This document shows positions 24,768 through 31,378 of a stretch of 36,624 bases of DNA, one piece after another. A program made the translations under genes and the position numbers. The stretch is from Candidatus Diapherotrites archaeon CG08_land_8_20_14_0_20_34_12 (GTDB taxonomy: Archaea > Iainarchaeota > Iainarchaeia > Iainarchaeales > 0-14-0-20-34-12): positions 1 through 36,624 of the forward strand of contig PEXL01000035.1 in the NCBI GenBank assembly GCA_002779065.1, read 5' to 3'. Position 1 is the stretch's first letter, and each line of letters starts with the position of its first letter. The notes beneath the pieces are model-generated. The model had not been told where the DNA came from, did no database searches, and worked only from the letters and a program-made list of their open reading frames with translations.

Positions 24768-25583
24768 TTAGATGATTGAAACCAAAAAAGCCAGCAAGCC
24801 AAAAAGCATCGCTATTTTTGAGAGCTGCTGCGCTTTCTTGAAATTATTATTTTTCATCTGCAAAATGGAATAAATAAAAATCAAATCCGCAAAGGTTACT
24901 GCAATTAAATAATAAAAATTTGCCAAATTCAGCAAAAAAGGCACATAGGAAAAAACAAATGCCAAAAGTAAAATGAAAAATGAAAAATATTTTGTGTTTT
25001 TAATGCCAATCAGCATGGGCATTGTTTTTTTGGAGCCTTTGTCAGCGTCAATATCTTCCATATCTTTTACTAATTCACGGTAGACATTTGCAAACAGCGC
25101 AAGCAAGGCAAACCAAAGCACAATGGAATAATTTCCAACCAAAGAAGCACCGTAAATTAAAGTAAATGATGTTCCGAGAGCAACAATCCAATTGCCCAAA
25201 TATTTAATCTTGGAAAAGAATGCGGAATAAACAATTAAAAGAACTGAGAACAGAACTGCGATTTCAAAAGTAATTGGATTTATGAAAAAGGCAATTTTAG
25301 AACCGAGCACAAAAAGCAGAATTGAAAAAATCAAAACATTTCTTGGATTTAGATTGAAGTCCAAAATTGGTTTTTTGGTTTTTTTCTTGCGATCAACCTC
25401 TAAATCAAAATAGTCATTTATTGATTGCCCTGCGGCGCAGATTAAAAATGCGGAAATCATTGCTAAAAGGATCGGAAGATTGAAGGCAAAAGAATGTGTT
25501 GCAACAAGATAGCCAATTAAAACGCCGAATGCTGCAATTAAACAATTTCCCGCACGAATTAAATCTAAATATGGCTTCAACAA
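24768..25583 (-). CDS. UbiA prenyltransferase, probable DGGGP synthase
   Basis: 271 residues with eight or nine hydrophobic segments. The first Asp-rich motif is NDYFDLEVDRKKKTKKP (N56, D57, D60, D64) and the second KDMEDIDADKGSKKTMP (~165-185); both bind Mg-prenyl-diphosphate. Length and motif wording resemble digeranylgeranylglyceryl phosphate synthase, which adds the second geranylgeranyl chain of archaeal lipids, but other UbiA substrates cannot be excluded. The start is a TTG (25583 or 25580). A separate TATA-like ttatattatac lies between it and the eL40 gene. Confidence 0.82.
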   Translation of the reverse strand: MLKPYLDLIRAGNCLIAAFGVLIGYLVATHSFAFNLPILLAMISAFLICAAGQSINDYFDLEVDRKKKTKKPILDFNLNPRNVLIFSILLFVLGSKIAFFINPITFEIAVLFSVLLIVYSAFFSKIKYLGNWIVALGTSFTLIYGASLVGNYSIVLWFALLALFANVYRELVKDMEDIDADKGSKKTMPMLIGIKNTKYFSFFILLLAFVFSYVPFLLNLANFYYLIAVTFADLIFIYSILQMKNNNFKKAQQLSKIAMLFGLLAFLVSII

Positions 25584-25641
25584 GGTTATCCCTAATAAAA
25601 GTATAATATAAGAATAATAAATAGATGAAGGTTGGCTTAGT

Positions 25642-25806
25642 TTACGCCTTGGCCTTCTTTACCTTATTCTTTAACCTTAATCTCTTGCTGTTGCATTTCC
25701 TGCATTTAGACGGCTTTTTTCCTGCCCCAACCCTGTTCTTCGCATTGCATCTCATGCAGATCCAAACATTATTAAAAAGCCTGTCAATTGCTTCATTAGT
25801 TGCCAT
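25642..25806 (-). CDS. rpl40e: Ribosomal protein eL40
   Basis: 54 residues: RLFNNVWICMRCNAKNRVGA, then PSKCRKCNSKRLRLKNK. C17, C20, C35 and C38 form the zinc ribbon that defines archaeal eL40, the same domain that is fused to ubiquitin in eukaryotes. Length fits the family (~50 residues). The ATG at 25806 gives the standard family N-terminus. It heads the minus-strand series eL40-UbiA-Pcm. Confidence 0.9.
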   Translation of the reverse strand: MATNEAIDRLFNNVWICMRCNAKNRVGAGKKPSKCRKCNSKRLRLKNKVKKAKA

Positions 25807-25872
25807 AATTCGTCATCCAATTAATCATTTTATACTTAGTAATTAAGGATTAGGTTTAAAAACCATTTTACA

Positions 25873-25962
25873 CACACTGTGACATAATTCAAGAATCTAT
25901 AAATAAGGTAAAGCACACAATAATATATTAGTTTAGCATGTCACGGTGTGCAGATGCTTTGT
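25873..25962. repeat. Inverted-repeat element (copy B, left part)
   Basis: CACACTGTGACAT (25873-25885) is inverted as ATGTCACGGTGTG (25938-25950) with one mismatch and a 52-base AT-rich loop. GATGCTTTGT follows at 25953-25962. Copy A at 5.4 kb has the same plan: a CACACTGTG-type 13-base arm, ~50-base AT-rich loop, the reverse arm and then GATGCTTTGT. It lies between eL40 and the tRNA-Glu gene. The rest of the gap (25963-26069) is T-rich with a run matching its own complement (TCTTTTTTCTTTT near 26000 and AGAAAAAAGAAAAG at ~26051-26064). Confidence 0.55.
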
Positions 25963-26069
25963 TAAGTTAAATTTTTAGGATTGCTTAGGAAAAAACTTAG
26001 TTTCTCTTTTTTCTTTTGGCAACCTACATTTTCTTTTTTCTCTTTCTAAGAGAAAAAAGAAAAGGCGGA

Positions 26070-26142
26070 GCCCCGATAGTGTAGCGGCCAAGCACTCTGC
26101 CCTTTCAAGGCGGTAACACGGGTTCGAGTCCCGTTCGGGGCA
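26070..26142 (+). tRNA. tRNA-Glu (UUC)
   Basis: A 73-base cloverleaf. The acceptor stem is GCCCCGA (26070-26076) with TCGGGGC (26135-26141), discriminator A at 26142, and no encoded CCA. The anticodon stem CTGCC/GGCGG encloses loop CTTTCAA, giving anticodon TTC (glutamate). The T-arm is ACGGG-TTCGAGT-CCCGT. No intron. Its last 16 bases (26127-26142) recur exactly at 27997-28012. Confidence 0.95.
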
Positions 26143-26204
26143 AAAGGTTTTTACCCTTTATTTTTCTACTTTTCAAAATAAAGGGTAAGTTATATTGTTT
26201 TAGT

Positions 26205-26318
26205 CAAAGCATGAAGGGACCCACACCTAAAGGCGTAGGCTTGCGGACAAGGAATAACGTGCTCACTTATACTTCTCCCACATCTAAAGAAATGGACTTC
26301 CGCAAGCTTCATGCTTTG
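26205..26318. repeat. Hairpin-rich MITE-like element (copy B, right part)
   Basis: The ends CAAAGCATGAAG (26205-26216) and CTTCATGCTTTG (26307-26318) are perfect 12-base inverted repeats. CTTGCGG (26240-26246) is inverted at 26300-26306. Inside are two imperfect hairpins with the same CTAAAG core as copy A: CCACACCTAAAGGCGTAGG (26221-26239) and CCCACATCTAAAGAAATGG (26278-26295). No coding sequence. The TAAA-loop stems resemble IS200/IS605 subterminal palindromes. The element lies inside the tRNA-Glu att-bounded unit, between the tRNA and AbiEi. Confidence 0.6.
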
Positions 26319-26442
26319 AGTGAGAAAGTGCATTAGTTTATCTCAAAATTGTAATAATGCTCTTTAAACGAATTAGTAAGAATTTTACTAAAATGTTAAT
26401 TGAATGAAAAGGTTTATATATTGTTTTGTGTATTTTATTGTT

Positions 26443-27033
26443 ATGGGAATTTCTGGCACTGAATTGTCTGTAATTGATTTAATTAAGAGGAACAAACTTG
26501 GCTTGTTTAAAGTGGGGGATATTGTAAAGCTCACTGGATTCAAAAGGCAAAAGGTTTATAATATTTTCAAGGGCTTAAACAGGAAAGGGCTTGTAATAAG
26601 GCTTAAGGCTGGAAAGTATGTTCTTGCTGATTCTGCAGAATCTGATCTTAAATATTTTACAACAGCTTTTGCCCCTGCTTATGTGTCTTTGTGGTCTGCG
26701 TTGGCATATCATGGTTTGACTGAGCAAGTTCCGCAGAAGATACATTTAGTTAGCACAAGGCACCAGCGACCAATTTCCCAAATTGAATTGCATATTGTCG
26801 GTAAGAACCTTTTTACTGGTTATGAAAATTATGGTTTTCCAATAGCGACTATAGAAAAAACAATCTTCGATTTGCTTTGGTTTAACCAAATAAACCTCAA
26901 AACCTTGGAAGAAATCCTTAAACAAGTGCCCATAAATAAAAGCAGGCTTTCAGGATTTATTAAAAGGATTTCTTCCCATAAAAAGAAAACTGAAATGTAT
27001 AACAAATTTAGAAAAGTGGATTTGGTATTATGA
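26443..27033 (+). CDS. abiEi: AbiEi antitoxin (type IV)
   Basis: 196 residues from the ATG at 26443. A TATA element (TTTATATA, ~26412-26419) lies ~25 bases before it, so the in-frame ATG at 26404 would fall upstream of transcription. The N-terminal winged helix reads LFKVGDIVKLTGFKRQKVYNI, then LNRKGLVIRLKAGKYVLA. The AbiEi core follows: ALAYHGLTEQVPQKIHLVSTRHQRP and YGFPIATIEKTIFDLLW. AbiEi represses its operon and counteracts AbiEii. It overlaps abiEii by 4 bases (ATGA). The pair sits inside the tRNA-Glu att-bounded unit. Confidence 0.88.
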   Translation: MGISGTELSVIDLIKRNKLGLFKVGDIVKLTGFKRQKVYNIFKGLNRKGLVIRLKAGKYVLADSAESDLKYFTTAFAPAYVSLWSALAYHGLTEQVPQKIHLVSTRHQRPISQIELHIVGKNLFTGYENYGFPIATIEKTIFDLLWFNQINLKTLEEILKQVPINKSRLSGFIKRISSHKKKTEMYNKFRKVDLVL

Positions 27034-27770
27034 TTGACGTGCGCGAGTTAAAGAATTATGCAAAAACAAAAGAAATGGATTCTTGGCAGGCTGAGAAGGA
27101 ATACCTGATTTGCATGTTTTTGCATTCTTATTATTCTAAGTATGATTCAGCAGTCTTTAAGGGCGGCACATCCTTTAAATTATTTAACGACTTGAACAGG
27201 TTTTCTGAAGACCTGGATTTTTATATAAAAAACCCCGGTAAGTTCAGAACAGAAGTGCATGATGCTCTGAATAGATTAATGGATTTTGGCATAGAATTTA
27301 GTATAAAAAAGGAAGAGATTTTTGAAAAAGCATACACCATTACAATAAAATTCAAGGGGCCCCTGTATAATGGACAAGAGCAAACTAAAAACTCAATAAG
27401 AATAGATGCTGGCTATAGAATTGGTTTAATAAACAGGCCAGAGTATCTGCCATTGACTTCACGATTTTCTGATACGCCAACTACTTTAATTAAAGTAATG
27501 GATTTTGATGAAAGATTTGCAGAAAAAATATCTGCCATATTCAGCAGGCAAAAGGGCAGGGATTGGTATGATGCTTATTTTTATCACAGAATTGTTAAAT
27601 TGAATAAGCAATTATTGTATGCGAAAATCGGGCAAAAACCAACAAAGGCGCCACTCATCAACAAAAGGGAATACACTAATGACTTAAAACCATTGCTAAA
27701 AATCTTTATTGATTACGAGACAGTTATCCCAACCATTACAAAATATTTAAATGCGTTTTTAAAGAAATAA
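27030..27770 (+). CDS. abiEii: AbiEii nucleotidyltransferase toxin
   Basis: 246 residues. The AbiEii/DNA-polymerase-beta-type nucleotidyltransferase motifs are intact: FKGGTSFKLFNDLNRFSEDLDF with KGGTS at 44-48 and the metal acids D61 and D63, then NSIRIDAGYR, and the C-terminal FAEKISAIFSRQKGRDWYDAYF. AbiEii toxins transfer nucleotides, in known cases to tRNA 3' ends, and give abortive infection against phage. Being next to a tRNA attachment site is coincidental to that activity as far as the sequence shows. Co-translated with AbiEi. Confidence 0.9.
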   Translation: MIDVRELKNYAKTKEMDSWQAEKEYLICMFLHSYYSKYDSAVFKGGTSFKLFNDLNRFSEDLDFYIKNPGKFRTEVHDALNRLMDFGIEFSIKKEEIFEKAYTITIKFKGPLYNGQEQTKNSIRIDAGYRIGLINRPEYLPLTSRFSDTPTTLIKVMDFDERFAEKISAIFSRQKGRDWYDAYFYHRIVKLNKQLLYAKIGQKPTKAPLINKREYTNDLKPLLKIFIDYETVIPTITKYLNAFLKK

Positions 27771-27801
27771 ACTCCGCGTTTTCAAACAGTGGTTGACTAA
27801 A

Positions 27802-28023
27802 TTATTGGAACCGGGTTTTCTTTAATCTATGAATTTCTGCAAGCCCACTTTTTATGGCATCAAAAGGATCTAAACCTTCTTTTTCTACATCATACAATAA
27901 ATCCGCGTATACTGCTTTTAGAAATTTTAGCATTCCTTCTAGTGCTTGCCTGTTGTACTTCTTACCTATTTTTATATTTGTTTTTGATATAGGCACAGTC
28001 CCGTTCGGGGCATTTAACACCAT
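27802..28023 (-). CDS. Small protein spanning the right att border
   Basis: 73 residues from the ATG at 28023. The first codons are read from outside the unit, and the next few (APNGTV) come from the antisense strand of the 16-base tRNA-Glu repeat, so the N-terminus is chimeric. The body (YNRQALEGMLKFLKAVYADLL, then EGLDPFDAIKSGLAEIHRL) is helical and protein-like; I do not recognise the family. A TATA-like gatataaatatattt lies ~40 bases upstream. A start further inside the gene is possible. The gene is convergent with abiEii. Confidence 0.5.
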   Translation of the reverse strand: MVLNAPNGTVPISKTNIKIGKKYNRQALEGMLKFLKAVYADLLYDVEKEGLDPFDAIKSGLAEIHRLKKTRFQ

Positions 28024-28064
28024 TTTAGGCAAAAACTCTTTTTTTTACATTTTTGGTGTTAAAT
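28012..28064. promoter_or_regulatory. Inverted repeat and divergent promoter beside att site
   Basis: ATTTAACACCA (28012-28022) is perfectly inverted as TGGTGTTAAAT (28054-28064). The left arm covers the start codon of the 27802-28023 gene and the right arm adjoins a TATA-like aaatatatttatat (28061-28074) that could drive either strand. An autorepressor site for the small border gene is plausible; alternatively it is the end of the inserted unit. Confidence 0.4.
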
Positions 28065-28092
28065 ATATTTATATCTATTTCAAAAAGAGAGC

Positions 28093-28182
28093 TTGGAAAA
28101 AAGAGCCCAAGAAATAAGCGATGCAATAAAAGAAAACAGGAACTCAATCCTAAAAAAGCTCTTGAGCAAAGTGAATATTTAA
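28093..28182 (+). CDS. Very small helical peptide or gene remnant
   Basis: A 29-residue frame from a TTG (EKRAQEISDAIKENRNSILK, then KLLSKVNI). It lies ~25 bases after the TATA-like element at 28061-28074, so a leaderless TTG start is possible. A second frame continues with a protein-like stretch (EYLSKENLSVVSVDGKLNY), which suggests a frameshifted gene remnant spanning ~28093-28250. Nothing else is seen in 28065-28220. I do not recognise it. Confidence 0.25.
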   Translation: MEKRAQEISDAIKENRNSILKKLLSKVNI

Positions 28183-28220
28183 GTAAAGAGAATTTATCAG
28201 TTGTTAGTGTTGATGGGAAA

Positions 28221-29930
28221 TTAAATTATGAAGGTTACGGTCATCTCTTCTAGCTGGAACCTTTTTTGCATTACTGGAAGAATGTCTGTGCCAAGAATTG
28301 GGTTTATTATGTCGTGGAATAAGTAGTAAGTGCCTGGCTTAAAGCGCAAACCATCCATTGCTTGCATTATCTTTACAAATTTGTCGTGGCCGTAGGTGTC
28401 TTCAATATAGCCCCAAATGCAGGCCGCTGTGTCATACATTTTGGAATTAAATTCGAATTTGCTTAGGTTTTCGTATTTTTGTATCTCTCCTAGCACGCCG
28501 TCGGCATATTCAACAACATAGCCGTTTTCTAAGCATTTGTATTTCAGTCCTTGAGCTGCTCCATCATCTGCTATGTGCTGGTTTCCTACATAGTTGGCTA
28601 ATCCTTCATTGAGAACACCACTTTGGTAGAGAGGAGTTCCGTAAACTAGGAGATGAATTAATTCGTGTGCTTGGCCATTGAAGTTTGAGCATTTTCCTTC
28701 ATCTATCAAAGCAGGAATATTCCATAGCCCATATACATAGTTATTAACAAAATCTAGCGTGTTTTTGCAAACATACTCATTAACTCCTCCTGCGGAACAT
28801 CCCCCCCCGTTATCTGTTTTTAATACACGTACAAAGATTGTAAGTGCAACCGGCTTAATTCCTAAATAGTTTATGTCAGGTGTCAGACAGTTTTCCAGTG
28901 ATTGGGCCATAAGAAGGTCGTAGCCTTCTTTAAACGAGTTATTGGCAAAAACCGTGAAGTTAGGGGTTTTTGAAGTGGTTTCATTTGGCGCTGCTTCATA
29001 GAAACACCAGCCTTCACAACCAACTATCTTTTGTGCAGTACAAAAACTCAAAAGCTCTTGGCAACTTTCTGAAAAAATAAATTGGGTTGGTTTGTCTACG
29101 CTGGGAGTAGCCATGTTTTCAGAGTATGCATAAACACCCTGAAAACTATATATCTTCTGCAAATTGTCATCGCTGGGATAATAGCTTCCTAAGGATGCTA
29201 AGAACCTTAGGCTTCCATTTTTGTCAGTCCAAAGGATGTCAAAGTTTACAAATGACGGCTTTACTTCCCATTTGAACATAAATGGGGGAATGATTACTAT
29301 ATCTCCAGAGGACAGAATATGCTCCCCAAAGCCATAATATTTTTTAGCCGAATTGAAGTAATTGCAGAATTCCGTGTTTTCGGGTTTGGTGCAATCTAAC
29401 TTACCATAATTGTCAATAAAGTATTTTGCAGTTCCTTTTGGCGAGCAATAGCCATCTATTTTGTAGCTTCCTTTGGGGCATGGAGGAAGGCATGCACCGT
29501 TTTCGCAAGCATATCCTTTCCCTAAGCCAGCACAATTTTTTTGGATATAGTTGTAAGTATTGTTTTTGCAAATACCTTCCATCAAATAGGTTTTTTTAGT
29601 AGGGTAAGTATAACAATAATCATTGATGTCCTTTACTGTAGCACCAGTTAGCGTATTGTAAACTAAAACATTCCCTTTTGTAAGATAGTTTGATCTGTCA
29701 CTATCTATACATTTTATACATTTAAAGAAAGAGACTTTAGGTGATACTTTAGGTGATATGGATTTTTGTTGTTTATAATCAGAATATTTAGGTGATATGG
29801 ATTTTTGTTGTTTATAATCAGAATATACTAAATTTCCCGTAATGCTTCCCGTGCTGTTAATAACATAAATAAACGCTACAGATAACAAAAATAATACTAG
29901 AATTCCTGCAATAAGAATATCCTTAGTCAT
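28221..29930 (-). CDS. Membrane-anchored HExxH metallopeptidase-like protein
   Basis: 569 residues. Residues ~5-25 form an N-terminal anchor. YSDYKQQKSISPK is present in tandem (~36-61), encoded by a 39-base direct repeat at 29752-29826. A Cys-rich region follows (~70-165: CIKC ... YACENGACLPPCPKGSY ... GYCS). The zinc motif HELIH is at 422-426, with a downstream Glu in VLNEGLANYVG (E442), the gluzincin pattern. It is therefore probably an extracellular zinc peptidase acting on surface or host proteins. Its stop lies 209 bases from the att border. It is divergent from the 30048-30380 lipoprotein. Confidence 0.7.
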   Translation of the reverse strand: MTKDILIAGILVLFLLSVAFIYVINSTGSITGNLVYSDYKQQKSISPKYSDYKQQKSISPKVSPKVSFFKCIKCIDSDRSNYLTKGNVLVYNTLTGATVKDINDYCYTYPTKKTYLMEGICKNNTYNYIQKNCAGLGKGYACENGACLPPCPKGSYKIDGYCSPKGTAKYFIDNYGKLDCTKPENTEFCNYFNSAKKYYGFGEHILSSGDIVIIPPFMFKWEVKPSFVNFDILWTDKNGSLRFLASLGSYYPSDDNLQKIYSFQGVYAYSENMATPSVDKPTQFIFSESCQELLSFCTAQKIVGCEGWCFYEAAPNETTSKTPNFTVFANNSFKEGYDLLMAQSLENCLTPDINYLGIKPVALTIFVRVLKTDNGGGCSAGGVNEYVCKNTLDFVNNYVYGLWNIPALIDEGKCSNFNGQAHELIHLLVYGTPLYQSGVLNEGLANYVGNQHIADDGAAQGLKYKCLENGYVVEYADGVLGEIQKYENLSKFEFNSKMYDTAACIWGYIEDTYGHDKFVKIMQAMDGLRFKPGTYYLFHDIINPILGTDILPVMQKRFQLEEMTVTFII

Positions 29931-30047
29931 AATAATACAAAAGTTGCAAACAGTTAAAAAAGGTAGTTACACACATTTTCAGGCAGTATTAAATATCTCT
30001 TATCTTACTAATTTTACTATAACTCAAAAAGAGGTAGAGGTAACCGC

Positions 30048-30380
30048 ATGAAAAAGATTTTATTTTTATTAATAATAGGATTAATCATTTTTTCCGGATG
30101 TGTAACAAAACAAGGAGAAAAAATAATGGCAGCAGGTTTCTTTAGTTCGGAAACAAAAGAGCTGATTGCAAACACAAATGTTAATGCAACATTTTCTTGC
30201 ACAAATCAGGGCATAACAGTTAAAGCGGACCAGTTGAACAATTCAACATTCGTGCTGACAATCCCTGAAGGATGCGGCAATCTTAAAGTTATTGGGGAAG
30301 CGGAAGGATTTTTAAAAAAAACAGAAACAATTCCTGAAGATGTAAAGAAGGCAGAAATAACATTAGAAATAAAAAAATAA
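30048..30380 (+). CDS. Small lipoprotein
   Basis: 110 residues: KKILFLLIIGLIIFSGC ends in a lipobox, so Cys18 is the lipid-anchor site. The mature ~90 residues are strand-rich with two cysteines that could pair (ATFSCTN, PEGCGNL) and resemble a small beta-sandwich (VKADQLNNSTFVLTIP). GAGGTAGAGGT lies before the ATG. No known function. Divergent from the metallopeptidase gene; the ~115-base gap holds promoter-like AT-rich sequence. Confidence 0.6.
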   Translation: MKKILFLLIIGLIIFSGCVTKQGEKIMAAGFFSSETKELIANTNVNATFSCTNQGITVKADQLNNSTFVLTIPEGCGNLKVIGEAEGFLKKTETIPEDVKKAEITLEIKK

Positions 30381-30440
30381 TTAAGGGCAATTTCCTTTTT
30401 TCAAATTTTTAATATTTGAAAGAAATTTTAAAGCCCAAAA

Positions 30441-30595
30441 TTATTCATATCTCAAAGCTTCAACCGGGTTTAATTTTGATGCAGCCCTTGCAGGCATTAA
30501 TCCTGCAACAATTCCTATTAGCGTTGACATTACAACTGCAATTATTATCAATTGCAAAGGAACCAAGGTTGTCAATCCGCCACGGCCCAGCATAG
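30441..30595 (-). pseudogene. C-terminal remnant of MacB/FtsX-type ABC permease
   Basis: The last ~45 residues of an ABC-transporter permease are present: LQLIIIAVVMSTLIGIVAGL, then MPARAASKLNPVEALRYE and stop. The P(A/R)R.A..L.PVEALRYE end is the hallmark of the MacB/FtsX C-terminal helix. Upstream the frame runs into unrelated sequence that belongs to a winged-helix fragment on the other strand. The rest of the permease is missing, so a deletion has joined two genes here. Confidence 0.65.
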
Positions 30596-30778
30596 GCAAA
30601 GGAATTGACCCAAGCGAAACTTGCAAAGGAAAGCGGCCTAAGCAAAGTTCAGGTGCATAGGACAATAAAAAGGCTGGAAGCAAAAGGCGCTCTTGAAAAA
30701 CACAGTTATGGGTTAACAAACAAGATAATACTAAAAAAGAACTTTTTGAATAAAAAATTAATTTATTGCAAAATCTGA
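30596..30778 (+). pseudogene. C-terminal remnant of a winged-helix regulator
   Basis: Sixty codons open after a stop at 30593, with no start. They read ELTQAKLAKESGLSKVQVHR, then TIKRLEAKGALEKHSYGLTN, which is the recognition helix and wing of a MarR/TrmB-like winged-helix DNA-binding domain of the type found in archaeal membrane-linked regulators. The N-terminal part is lost at the junction with the convergent permease fragment near 30595. Confidence 0.6.
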
Positions 30779-30823
30779 TTTGCAGAAAGGTATAAAATAA
30801 ACAAAGGCATTATTTAACTAAAT

Positions 30824-31378
30824 ATGTCAATTTTTAATTCAAAATTCAAGGAGATTTTCTCAGCGCAAGTGGTCTCAATTTTTGGCGGCTTAATTGCAGG
30901 AACAATTCTGGTAATCTATACAGATAAAATTCTGCTTATTCCGGGCATGTTAATTTTGTTGCCTGGATTTTTAGAAATGAGGGGAAATATTTCTGGCACA
31001 TTAGCAGCAAGGATTACGTCAGGATTATTTTTGAAAGTAATTGGCCAGGATAAAATAAATACAAGGATAATTAGGCAAAATATCTGGGCATCTTTTTTGC
31101 TGGCAATTTTTATTTCTTTTGTTTTAGGAATAGTTGCTTTTGCATTTAATTATTTTGCAATGGGCATTTTCCTGCCAAAAATAATTTGGATACCGATTAT
31201 TGCAGGAATAATCGCAAATGCGATTGAAATTCCTCTAACAATTTTTTGTACATTTTATTTTTTCAGAAAAGGGCATGATCCTGACAATATAATGGGCCCT
31301 TTTGTAACATCAGCAGGAGATGTTACTAGTGTTTTAGCATTATTAATTGCCTTGGTGTTAATATGGCCCATACTGTAA
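30824..31378 (+). CDS. MgtE/SLC41-type divalent-cation transporter, half A
   Basis: 184 residues, five predicted membrane helices, one MgtE (SLC41A) domain. The conserved helix reads IPGMLILLPGFLEMRGNISG, then TLAARITSGL; the second family motif reads GHDPDNIMGPFVTSAGDVTS. Typical MgtE proteins have an N-terminal cytoplasmic sensor and CBS domains; none is present here. Half B overlaps its 3' end by 16 bases. Together the two probably form a heterodimeric Mg2+ or other divalent-cation channel or transporter. Confidence 0.85.
   Translation: MSIFNSKFKEIFSAQVVSIFGGLIAGTILVIYTDKILLIPGMLILLPGFLEMRGNISGTLAARITSGLFLKVIGQDKINTRIIRQNIWASFLLAIFISFVLGIVAFAFNYFAMGIFLPKIIWIPIIAGIIANAIEIPLTIFCTFYFFRKGHDPDNIMGPFVTSAGDVTSVLALLIALVLIWPIL

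Larger units (their letters stand above)
26127..28012 (+). mobile_element. AbiE cassette bounded by tRNA-Glu att repeats
   Basis: The 16 bases AGTCCCGTTCGGGGCA at the 3' end of tRNA-Glu (26127-26142) are repeated exactly at 27997-28012. The T-loop half and acceptor 3' strand of a tRNA are the classic attachment site of tyrosine-recombinase elements, which rebuild the tRNA end on insertion. The enclosed unit (26143-28012, 1,870 bases) carries a hairpin repeat (26205-26318), AbiEi, AbiEii and most of a small reverse gene. No integrase is inside, so this may be a deleted element, a satellite mobilised in trans, or a cargo cassette. The repeat is seen; the mechanism is inferred. Confidence 0.7.

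Noticed and set aside
25625..25846. 73-codon plus-strand frame over 25.6-25.8 kb
   Set aside because: The opposite strand encodes eL40 with all four zinc cysteines, so this is its shadow.
26404..26442. Earlier ATG for AbiEi
   Set aside because: It lies upstream of the TATA element at ~26412-26419, so it would not be in the transcript.
28053..28253. 66-codon frame after the att border
   Set aside because: It begins at a TTG inside the inverted repeat, and the best protein-like wording switches frame near 28165, so it is more likely a remnant than an intact gene.
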